This document shows, in pieces, positions 40,301-52,300 of a stretch of DNA of 64,000 nucleotides. Position 1 is the first letter of the stretch, and each line of letters opens with the position of its first letter. The position numbers and the translations under genes are program-made. The notes under the pieces are model-generated. The model searched no databases and had not been told where the DNA came from. It was given only the letters and a program-made list of their open reading frames with translations. This stretch comes from Sthenelais limicola (taxonomy: Eukaryota > Annelida > Polychaeta > Phyllodocida > Sigalionidae). Location of the stretch: the NCBI GenBank assembly GCA_942159475.1, contig OW804094.1:47798966-47862965 (forward strand), written 5' to 3'.

Positions 40301-43300
40301 ATGTAGAATCGGAACAAAGTAATAATTATTGTTAAAAGATGTTATAACAAATTGAATTAGACATAATGAAAAAGAAAGTCTTTAAACAATATACAAATGT
40401 TTATAGAAATAAATGACCAGCGGAAGTAATTAGAGATAGATCATAACGATTCGTAGGCAAGGCCAGGAAGCTTGAAATGAGCAAATTGAAATCATAACGA
40501 ACATCTCGTCGTAATCAAAGGAGTAAATTTAATTTATAATTTTCCGATGTTCGAATATTGCTCAGGAGCTTTTAGGTCATTTTATTAAATCATTGCGAAT
40601 TATGTCGAGTATAATATGGGCATAGCTCCACGGGCAATGAACATGGATTAGGAATGCTATTAGCAGAACAATTCTCGTTTGTTTTAAACATTTTATTCAG
40701 CTCATATACATACTTCAAACATTAAAGTTCTTCAGCACTCGTTCTACCGGATACTACATTACTCACATAATTATATCGATGATAATTTTAAAACCATACC
40801 GGCGGGCGTGTGTCGTTTTTCAAGACAAACAATTTAGCAAGAAAGAAATAATCCAAATATTATCGATAAACAGAAGAATATCCTAACATTTCTGACTCAA
40901 CGAGCTAAGGCTATTCAGCCTGGTAAATAATTAACAATAAACGTTTAGTAGCAGGAGTCTCTCCCAGAGAATCTCATTGAAATTTAATTCGAGACATTTA
41001 CTCGTGCTTGGCTACGATCTAACTCGAGGCATTTGGCAGATATCTGTCTCAAATTGACTAGCCGGAGTGACTTTTCATCTTCCCTCCTAGAAAAAAATAT
41101 CGGCAAGAGAAGGGATCAGTCAGTTCTTGGCTCACCATTGAACTCGAACTAAAATCAAAAGAAGAATGCAAGGCTTATGTGATCCATAGGAGCTTACTCT
41201 AGGGAGCGCCTGGGCTCCGTTTGGTCTCTTATACATTCATCTAAAAGGGATCTAAAACGATGGACAATGCTCGGCCGTGTTTTAACCTCTAAGGTCTGAA
41301 ACGTGACGGGGCTTGTCAGGCAAGCTTATATCAAGAATAAAAGCGAGAGTATATGACGATTGAAAAAAAGGGAGAAAAGAGTGCAGGATAAAATGGAAAG
41401 AATCTTTATGACACCTTCCCTGTATTGTCCATATAAGAATCTTTTTCATCCCATGTCCGATAAAAAATGAAATTAATATGCACGGCGTGTCTCTGTCTCA
41501 TCAGCTATTCCCATCAAATGCTCATATTCCTCTTTTCTCTTTTGCAGAGTATCGCAAAGCCTTCCGGTTATTTGACAAAGATGATGATGGTAGCATCACG
41601 ATAGCGGAGCTTGGTACCGTAATGAGATCCCTCGGTCAGAATCCCTCTGAGGACGAGCTGCAAGAGATGATACGAGAGATAGATATGGATGGTGAGTTCA
41701 GACCTCCTAGTAGAAATTGAAAACCTATGGCCCCATCAAGCTTCTCAGGGCGTTTTCTCACACTGTTCATGACTAGAAAAGGCCCATGGCGATGCTTTAG
41801 TTACTATGAGAACCTACTGAACACGTTTAGCTGAGTAATTTTTTTATTTCCACGGACTACTTTGTTTGTCCCATTCGATTGTGCGAACGAAATAGAATTC
41901 CAAATGCACTGACTGTACAGGTCTATCATCTATGGTCTGACCTGGGCCAAATAATGAAAGGCATGTCGTTTTTTTACAGACACTCATTTGCAAATGAGTG
42001 TCCAAAATATACCAATTTGAATTTGAGCAATATCACCTCGACACATGCTCATTATTATGTGGCATCTACAGTGTAAAGTTGGGATTATAATATTGATTCA
42101 CTTTCCGCTACAAACTGACCACACATAAAGTCCAGCAGTATGTAATCGTATCGACAATTGTGGAGTTTTATCTCCGTGCCTTCTATCTTATACAGACCGT
42201 AGTAACATACCAACATCAAATAATAATCAGTAGGATTTAAAAACTGAACACCGCTGTTTTTAAGCGAAGTGTTTTTAGGGATTATTCTATAGTGTTTGGC
42301 CCCGGTAATATCGGTATATTTTTCACTATTGATCCCTTACACCTACCTTTGATCCTACTATTATCTTCAAGCCGAAAGAGTGTGAAGTTTAAGGGCATGC
42401 AGCCAGGGCTGAGAGCATAAACAACGGGTCTTCTGAAACGGGAGTTCTGCGAGGGGCCTAGAAAAGAGGAAGAGCTTGACCAGAACATTCATCTCAATCT
42501 GGTGTCTGTAACCAAATTCCCATTTGCAAGGATGTCGATGTTAGGAGTGGGCTGGTATTCTAATTTCTATTTCAAATGAACCAATAAGTATAATCATCCA
42601 CAATTTTAACATTCACCATTTTCTTTCACATCAATTGTATACATACAAATAATCATTGAAAGGGATAATTCTATTCACTATCTTATATTGTAATGACTGT
42701 AGTTTTACGTTCCTTGTTACTTCGAACGACATAGTATTCACTCTCTTTCATAAGATGTCATTTGTTAATTTAATTCTTGGCTACTGTAAGGGCCGCCCAC
42801 ACCTGAGCGCCCGCCGATTTAACTTCTCCCGATCCGATTTAACTTCTCCCGATCCGATTTAACTGCTCCCGATCGAGAATTCTAAGGAATAAACTTTTAA
42901 AACTGTCCATTTGTGGAGACCCACACCAGGGACGTTGACCCACACCTACCCAAATTCTCCCCGATTTGTGTCCCGATGTCTCCGATTTGTGTCCCGATTT
43001 AGGTATTAAAAGAGTATATCTTATTTATTTAGGAATTAAAAAATATTTTTTAACTTTTTTTTCCGAAATGATCATAAATCGCTGGTGGGGAATAGGGATA
43101 CCCATACATTCCAAATCCCTGAAGGATAAGGAAACAAAATGGCCGGGCCTCAACCAACATGGTAGTATCTTAATGGGAATACGAGAGCAAATCCGTCGAG
43201 AAGAAGCCATACCCAAAAGAAACGCCGACCAACAAAACTGGGGTGAAGAAGACCAAGAAAACGAACCCATCGATTTTGATTTGGCCGTGGCCAATGCTGA

Positions 43301-46300
43301 GACAGAAATGCCTCAGCTGGAAGGGGAGGACGAAGAAGAGGACATTGCTTATGGCCAAGAAGAAGAGGGAGGGAAACCACCAAACCAAGTGGGTACCGTT
43401 CCTAACCCTAACCCTGGAGCCCAACTACAGAATATCCCTGCTGACCCGCAGAATAATAATAATGACGATCAAGATCTCACACAAGATTTGCGAGATAATC
43501 AAGGTAATCCAGGCAGGCAAGAGAGGAATGACACAGCTATGGGAGAACCAGTACAACAGCCCACCCCTCCTACTCACCCACCTGAACATCCACCCGCCCA
43601 AAAAAAATTGGTGATCAAACCCATAGTAATCGTAGAAGATGGAACCCAGGCTGATGGCAGGACTAAAACAGCTGCCGCCTCAAACCATGACACAAAGTCA
43701 ATTATAGAGGAAGATAATGTATCAAGCACTTCTGACCTCTCGTTTCATTCTGACCAAGCGAGTACAGATCACTCCATTAAACAGGCCGAGCAAATCCTAA
43801 TGGAAACAGAAGCTGCTCTACTACGGGATAAACCATCGCCCCAGAAACTTACCACTCCTCCCCTTAAAACTGCACCAAAGCCAGCTGACAAACCCATATC
43901 AGTTGAAATGAAGCCGCCCCCATACAAGCCTTCCAAAGCGGATAACAAGGACAAGCGCACTAGCGAGCGCGAAAACAGCCGGGAACAGCCAACCTCCCCC
44001 TCTACTCCGCCGCCCAAGACTGATTCAACAGCCAAGCGATCACCTCCCTCTGGGTCGGGTAGTAAACAACAGCCGGCTAGCAAGACAAGAAGCCCCTCGA
44101 CGGAACCTTCCTCTCCGAACTCTGACTTCTCTGACCACCAGCATAATATTGAATTACCATCTGACTCCAGAGGTAAAGGAGGCCGTAGAGGCAGACATAG
44201 TAGAAGGAAATAGGATAAACCGAGGTAAAGTGACTTTTTCATACTACGAACTGTACCTCCTGACAAGCAGCATGGCTCCACCGGTGGACGACCCGACCAA
44301 CGTGTTTACCATTATAGCCACTGACTCACGTGGAGTCAGACTAGCACCATACATTGACTCTGACCAAATTCGTTTATCCCCGCATAAAGGCAAAGGCCTG
44401 CTTGAACTTTACAACGCTGTAAAGCCAGTCCTAGACCACTATACCCCTAGGTTCTGTATTATGTTCGCCGGCATTTGCGACCTAACCTATAAGCAGCATG
44501 GTATTTGCAACCTGCGGTTCCCAGATAGGTATGCGGTAGAAAACCATGTGATACAAAAGCTTGAAACTGTCGCCGACAACTTCGAACGAGACTACCCCCA
44601 GATTACTCCTGTTTTCTGTCCCATCCCAGGAATGAATATCAACCGATATAATGGAGTTTATGGCATTCATCCACTCCAGTCCACACTCAACACCGTATTG
44701 CATGATGTAAATTATTACATCCGTATGAAGAATACCGGTAATAACCTTTACACGCCGACCCTACTAAGCAAGATCCATCGTAGGCGTTACGGATCCACGC
44801 AATACAACTACCATTACCTCACGGACGGGCTACACCCAAGAGAATTTATCGTTGCAGACTGGGGTCGTCAGTTAGTTCGCTGCCACGATTTACTAAATGA
44901 GTAATCTTACTACAGACCTTAGTGCTGAGATCGTGAACGTATTTGTGATAATATTAATAGCTTATGTTATGTTCTGTTCTGTTGAGCGTGATATTACCAC
45001 TTGCATTCCAATGAGAGTTATCAGTTTTGTGGGACTAAATTCTGAACTGACTCCAGTTGAGAATATTCTCGGTCTGGCCTATGTACAAATTTACTACTAC
45101 ATGATACCAAGTAAAAAGTATACCCTTACTATACCAGTTGAGATTACCTACTTAGACTATCTTATGGCATTTGATGTACTTTTCTATACCCATTGTTATA
45201 ATGTAAAAGTTACTTGTTATGATGGATTGATGTTAACCCCATCCCTTGTTGAAAATCCACCTAAATTGTGTTCTATTCAATTGGCCAATGCCAAACTTTT
45301 TATATATTATATATGTGTAAAGATCATCTCCTCAAATGCAATGTCACAAACCTTATACAATGACTAAACCGTGTAACAAATTAAATAATATCAAGGATCT
45401 AAGTCTTATAAAAGGTGCTAAATATTTATGTCTAAATATACGATCGATATTGTCGAAATGGAATCAATTAAAACTAGATTTAAATGATATAACTGCTGAT
45501 GCTATATTGTTCTGTGAAACATGGCTCAACCCTAAGATATCTGACAATAATCTAATATTGGATGGGTACAACCTAGAGCGCCTTGATAGAATTAGAAGTA
45601 TGGGTGGAGGCGTATGTGCCTTCATCAAAAACGAACTAGAATATGAAATAGATAATATTTTATCCCAGTCTAACAATACCATGGAGGCACAGATTATTTT
45701 TATCAAATACCCACATACTAAAAACCTAGTCCTCATAAATTTATACCGCGCCCCATCTTCTAGTATTAGGGACTTCTTGGAAGAATTTGGTTTAATAATA
45801 GACTCTGTCAAGGAAAAATACCCATACGCCGAGCTTACAATCATGGGTGACATTAATGTAAACACGGCACAAGTAAATAATTTGAATGTTAACACAAGGA
45901 ATGACCTATTATCGTTAATAGAAGACAAATTTCTGATCTCACTTATAAGTCTCCCAACCAGATTAGGTTTAAATGGCCAATACTCAACTATTGACAATAT
46001 ATTTACTAATGTTGCCCATGTAAATTCAAGTGGAGTGATAGAATATAATTTGAGCGACCACTACATTATATACTATATTAAAAAGAAAACCAGAGAAAAA
46101 CACCAGAAATGTAATTTTTATACGCGTTCTATGACTGGCCTTAGCCAGGAGAACATAGACCTTGAAGCAAATAAATATACCGACTGGGAAGACTTTACGA
46201 ACTTGAATGACCTAGACTCTGCTTGGAAAATCATATTTGAAAGAATGTTGAATATTACTAACAAGGTTTGCCCTAAGAAATCTTTCAAGAGCAAAAAGAT

Positions 46301-49300
46301 AAAACCACCTTGGTTCAATGGTGAATTATTACAGTTAGCTCATAACAGAGATAAATATTTCAGAAAGTATAGACGTACACAACGCATTGAATTTCGCCAA
46401 CGAGCTGTATATTACAGAAATTTGACTAACATACGAGTAGACACGGCTAAAAGTACATATATTAAAGAACAGCTAGCAAGACACAAATACGACTACAAAA
46501 AGTTCTGGCAATTACTTAATGACTATCTACCCTTCAAAAACAAGCAATCTAAATTAATTAAACTTTTAGACCCAGAAACGCAGGTCATGGCCAAAGCCAG
46601 CAAAATCCCCTCAATTATCAATCACTATTTCGCAAATATAGGGACCAATATTTCCAACTCAGTCCAACAAGGAAATAACATTATCAACCAATTCAACAGA
46701 CATGGTGACCCAAATACCCAATACGAGATACTCAGTGAAGATCAATTCCTAAAACTATTATCAGAGGTGGACCAATCGAAATCGTCTGGCTGCGACGAAA
46801 TCCCCATGAAAGTCTATATATGTCTATTTAAAATCTTTAAAACCCAAATGACACACCTGATGAATAAATCTATTAGCCTAGGTATAATCCCAAAAATATG
46901 GAAAAGGGCAACTGTAGTCCCAATCCCTAAGAAGGGAAACTCATCACTTGTAAACAATCTGAGACCTATCTCGATTACTCACATAGCCATTAAATTACTG
47001 GAGAAACATGTCAATGCCCAGCTACAGTCCTTCCTTGATACACATAATATTCTAACCCCAACTCAAGGTGGATTCCGCAAAAACTCATCCACAATCGAGA
47101 CTATTAACCTCCTAATCTATAAACTAATGAATAACATGAACCAAGGTAAACTGAGTGCACTTGTCTTTTTCGATTATCAAAAAGCCTTTGATTCTCTAGA
47201 CCATAGTCTGCTGCTTAAAAAACTGAAAATCTACGGTTTCCCTAAATGGATTCTATCATGGATAGGAAATTACCTTACAGATCGGATGCAAAAGGTTAAA
47301 GTTAATAATGTACAATCAGGATACTTGCCTATTAAACACGGCGTACCGCAGGGTTCCATCTTGGGACCAATCTTATTTAATATTTTTGTAAATGATATTG
47401 CAGAATTAAACTTACAGGGTAGAATGTTATTATTCGCGGACGACATCGTCCTTATTAATGATGCACATATTGAAGGTTTACTACTGACCAAATGTCAGAA
47501 TGATACTGACTTGATCGCCATGTGGAGTGTTAATAATAAATTAGCACTCAGTCTGCCTAAGACAAAAACTATGTGCATAAGACCGAATACCCGAGGAACA
47601 ATACCACCTCCGCTTGTTAAAATATCAATTTCTGGAACTCAACTCGACTGGGTAGACTCTTTCACCTACCTAGGGGTTAAACTGGATTCCAAACTTAAGT
47701 TTCAAGACATGGCCAATAATATTATTAATAAAGCAAATGTTCGATTATATAACATATACATTAATAGACATGCTCTAGACATACAAACCAGAATCCTACT
47801 CATAAAAACTATGGTACTGAGCCATCTTGATTATGGGAATATTTGTTATCTAAATGCAGGCCAAGGAACATTAATTAGGTTGCAGGTCCTACAAAATAAA
47901 GCCCTCCGCTTTGCCCTAAAAAGACCAAGATGGAGTAATAGTCTGGCTTTACATGTTGATACTAATACTATGTCAGTAGGGACGAGAATTTATTTCAATA
48001 TCATGAAGTTTCTACATAAACAACTACATTTCTGTAGGGTGCCTTGGCTAGAGTTGCGCCATCTGGATGAAAATTATGATTTTAGAGAATACCGTAACTT
48101 AAATTTCGAATTAAAAAGACCTATGTCTGCCCTGTACCAAAAGTCACTCTGCTATGATGGGATACAATGGTGGAATAACCTCCATCACATTTACAAACTA
48201 TTACCTACAACTTTAGCATTTAAAACTAGAATGAAAACTGACTTGTTGAACAACGTTATATTAATACCCAACTCACTACGACCACTTCGTGATTAAACTA
48301 TAACCACTTCTTGTTAACAATAATGAATGTAATCTACACATACTTTGTACAATAATGTCTGACCATCCCTCCCCCTTACCCGCCCCCTTTACCCCACTCC
48401 CCATATCACTGCCCCCCCTCTAACCCCCCCCCCCCCCATTCTTTTCTTCTTTTTATCTATTTTTTCACACCTTAATCCTCCCCATCTCATCTCATTATAC
48501 TCTCTTTTGACCCTCGATCAAATCTGATTTATTAAAATGTTTATTTCCGACCTCACACTCTCTATGTATACCAAATGTAACGCCAAGAAATCAGGGTGTG
48601 AAGGTATAGCGGGTCCAACCCGATTCACATTAAGCAAAGGCCATTGCCTGATTACCAACCTGAATAAAATACGTCTAAAAAAAAAAAAAAAAACTTTTTT
48701 TCCCCGAAGGTTACATCGTTGCGCCTGGCAGATCTGAAATCAGGAGATTCAGGAGAGATAGAATCACTCAAAAAACGTTGTTTGGACGCCAAACCAAAAT
48801 TCACCCTCCCGATTTTCCATTTTTTTTGATAATCGGGAGAGCCCTCCCGACGGCTCTGGAAGGCCCCCCGATGCATTGGGACAGTTCCAGATGCATCGGG
48901 CAGAGACCCACACTAGGAAGGGATTATAAAAATTCAAAGCCAAAATCGGGACAAATCTATAATCGGGCAAAAATAGGAATTAACTAGTCCCGATTGATGA
49001 AAATTACTTCAATCGGCGGTGATTTTGCAATCGGGAGTATAAAATTCGTCCCGATTGAACTCCCAATTGATCGGGATGGAAAGTTAAATCCTAAAATGGA
49101 TCGGGAGCAGTTAAATCGGATCGGGACAAGTTAAATCGGCGCAAATTTGCTCAGGTGTGTGTGTGGGGGGGGGGGGGGGGGGGGTTTACATGGAGATTCT
49201 TGGAAAACAATTATATTCAAAACCTCGTTATGATTAAGAATTGGATGAGAATGCCCCAGCCATGATCATACATCATACAATTTTATTTTACAAAGTCAAC

Positions 49301-52300
49301 CAGGGAGTCCTTCTCAGAATAGGTCCTTCTTGCAGAAATTTTGATTTATATAGGCTAATCAGTTTCTCCCAGCTTTAAGTTGCAATCGCGAGAAGCCAAT
49401 ATGTGTCTAAGGAGAATAGGCATAAGAAGCTCTAGAAACGTCAAAAGCAGATGTATCTCATGGCATTGCAGATGTTTTTGATTGAAGCCTGTTACAAGCA
49501 GTACTGTGGAGCGCCATTGTATGCAGGATAAATTGACGATACTTTGTCGTTGATATTGTTTATGGTTATTGGATTATTAGACACTGTATAGGGATCCCCA
49601 TGGGACCTTCTTCCACATACCTCTCCAGAGACAAGACAAACAGCAGACACATGACTTGTATGTATTCAGCGTATCATCGTATATTCAAGCGAAAGCCTAC
49701 TAGAAAAGTGACTGTAATTGTATTCAGAGGAATGCACAATGCCTGCCTGGTTACATATTATGGCTTCTTTTATAAATAGATAAATATATATGATATATAA
49801 TATATATCATATATATTTATCTATTTATGATATGTTATAATATTATTATAACATATCATAATGCCATTGCTATGTTAATGTATGGTGCACACCCTTTTAG
49901 GGAGTACCTCTCCCACCCCCTTACCTTCTGGGAATATTAGCAATACTCGGGTAGACTCAGCCATATAGCCAAACATTGTGCATTACGAGGTCAGGGAATT
50001 GTTGTCATATTTGGAGGACTGGGAATTATTATCCTATGAGATTGATTCCACTCCAAGTATTGCCCTAGCTTATCTGCGTGTCCTAGCTCTGATATTCATC
50101 GGGCCTCTCGCGAAATCCCCCTGCCAACGTCCATTCCTCGCTCCCAATTCACAGCCGAGCGAGATACGGCAACTCATTCTACCAGGATGCCCGTAAAATA
50201 TCCTTGATTGATTAATTATATAGGATTTATGTCGGCTGGATGCCCCGATCTCCGTCCACCGATCAAGGGCCTAGTTCTTACCGATAATTGCAATGGCAGG
50301 AAGATAGCATTCTATTTGAAGGAGGACAGTTCTCATCACGTTTCTATATCCATTGCCTCAAATAGTGAAAAATCAATCAGGTTCAATTTCTAGTACGTGT
50401 AATATTTAAATCTAGGCCAAGGAGATGCTTAATTCTTTTAGTCTGTGAGGGATAGGATTGAAGATCAATTTCTCATCTCAATGCCCTTAATACTCTCGGA
50501 ATTACTCCCTCGTACATCCATTGGAACTGCCATATCTCTCCTTTAAGTCGGCAAAGAAATGGTTCTGCTCTAGTTGGGAGGCGCCCAGGACCTGACTAGG
50601 TATTGGATATTATTGGAAACGCTAATCAAATCTAATGTATGAGGTGGAGGACCCGGGGCTGTGAGTACCAATAAATGATTTGACCAGGAAAAGTGTGTGA
50701 AGAGCGTTGTAAAAGTGGGTTGAGTGGGATGTCCAACGTGTAATACTCTAATTTCTTCAATTTTGTTGGCAAACTTCATGCATTGGGGTACTCTTCATTT
50801 TAATGTTCGATGCTAATGTCATTGACATACAAGGAGGAACACAGTCTACTTTACACAGAGAAGTTTATTAAAACCTTTAGTTTATTTAATTAGTTTATTT
50901 AGACACCAGATACTCCAACCGTTTGGTAATGAAGCTGGCCCCTCCTGGTCAATGAACGCCCTTTGTCAAGCTTGACAAATGGGATATAGGACTTCAGGCG
51001 AGAAACAATGTGATTAACTACAGAGATGCACCCTATAATACTGCTTATAATCAAATCAAACCAACTTTTTAAGACACAGACACTTACCCTGCATATATGA
51101 AATTAAAGGACCATGCCACAGATGCTGTTGCCATTGTCATTAAACGGGTTCAAGGCCATTTTTAGAACAAAAAAATGTATGGATTCATAAATACAACACC
51201 CAAGTCTTAATTTGTTGCCCCCAATTTATGTCTAACTTTTAGTCGTTTACAAGACGAAATTGAGAAAGCTTAATTGAAAAGGTCTGTTTAGCACAAGATG
51301 GCACTGAGAGTATTGTGTGACGTAACAAAGTGCACCTGAAATGTACATTTTAAACCTACCTTCGACCCACTCTCCCAGTAATTAAAAGAATCGTTTAATA
51401 CAGCTATTTCAAAACACTATAGCTATGTTCCCTTTCACTTTCACTGCTTTCAGCCATGGCCAGAGAACTATTTCTGTAATACAGTTCGTTTGTTTTGGTC
51501 TGCTCACCTGCATTGGTAGCACTCATTCCACCCACCCCTAACTCCTTTCTTTTTAGTGGCAATTAGGAGACTTGTTTATTATGTAGGTTGCATGTTAATT
51601 TCAAGATTTAGGCGCACTTTGTGACGTAGACAAACGATGGTGCCTTGAATGGAGTGTTAAACTGTGGAACTACTTTTTCCCTCCTTTAAATGGGTAAAAC
51701 TCACTGAATATTAGGTTTCATTAAGTAAAACTTCGGCGATTACATTTGAATGATAGGAAGTTGATTTTCTCATAATATTTTTGGGTTTTGTGACACTTTA
51801 ATACAGAAAGTAGTTCCCTGTTAATGATACAATAAAAGGAGTTGTTGGTGCTCCACTGAAACGGGGAAAAAAGGATACAATGGTTCAACTCGTGAAAAAC
51901 TCTTGCTCAGAAAACGTTCTAAGCAGTTTGGTGGTGTTACCCCTGCCGCCCCTTGTAAACTGAAGGTATGATTGATAGTTATGGTTGATGCATTATCAAA
52001 ATACTATGTTTTCTCTTTTTCATTGGCAAGATTGCATCCTTTTAGATCCTTCAATATGTGTTTTCCAATCTGCCCCGTGAATTCAGTGAGCCTTTTATTT
52101 GCCTGAACAAACAGTTCACTAAAATTGAGTGTAACCTATCGATATCAGATCATATTGCAATTTCCAGGCAGGTCAGCAAGCTTGCTGTGTATATATATAT
52201 AAAATAATATGCCACATGAGACCGAAGCTTTTTCGAAGATGCATCATCCTAGCATGTCCTCGATACAATATTCCTTTCACAAATTACCTTGGCCCTATTA

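Larger units (their letters stand above)
26677..41547 (+). other. Intron 2
   Basis: A 14.9-kb intron. It holds MITE family A copy 2 (27264-27498), the repeat cluster at about 29976-30318, C-runs at 31994-32008 and 38760-38772, and repeat family B copy 1 (39996-40306). A pyrimidine-rich stretch occupies about 33430-33800. The rest shows nothing recognisable. Confidence 0.7.
43068..48693 (+). mobile_element. Four-ORF non-LTR retrotransposon (LINE, Jockey/CR1 group)
   Basis: A 5.6-kb LINE bounded by the duplication above and ending in AATAAA (48663-48668) and 17 A. Order: ORF1 (disordered), ORF2 (SGNH hydrolase), ORF3 (hydrophobic, unknown), ORF4 (APE endonuclease and reverse transcriptase). 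All are open, with no internal stop, so this is a recent insertion and possibly coding-competent. The separate hydrolase ORF recalls CR1-type elements, where an esterase domain belongs to ORF1. The extra ORF3 is not part of any LINE layout I know. The reverse transcriptase puts it broadly in the Jockey/CR1/L2/Crack assemblage; the exact clade needs a tree. Confidence 0.9.
42798..49159. mobile_element. Inverted-repeat DNA element carrying a nested LINE
   Basis: The left end starts CACACCTGAGC; the right end finishes with its exact complement GCTCAGGTGTG. Just inside, the left arm has three head-to-tail 20-bp units (CCGATTTAACTTCTCCCGAT type, 42814-42873). The right arm has two inverted units (49100-49139) and a decayed third. 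ATCGGGA motifs in both orientations continue inwards on both sides. GAGACCCACACnAGG occurs once on each side (about 42916 and 48903) in direct orientation. Removing the LINE and one duplication copy leaves about 0.7 kb with no transposase, so this is a non-autonomous element. Its own target duplication is obscured by the adjacent G20 run. Confidence 0.75.

Noticed and set aside
42814..42873. Regular 20-bp repeats suggesting a CRISPR-like array
   Set aside because: The units abut with no spacers, lie in a TIR, and the context is eukaryotic.
43769..44281. 170-codon minus-strand frame opposite LINE ORF1
   Set aside because: Antisense shadow of the proline/serine-rich ORF1 region; no motif of its own.
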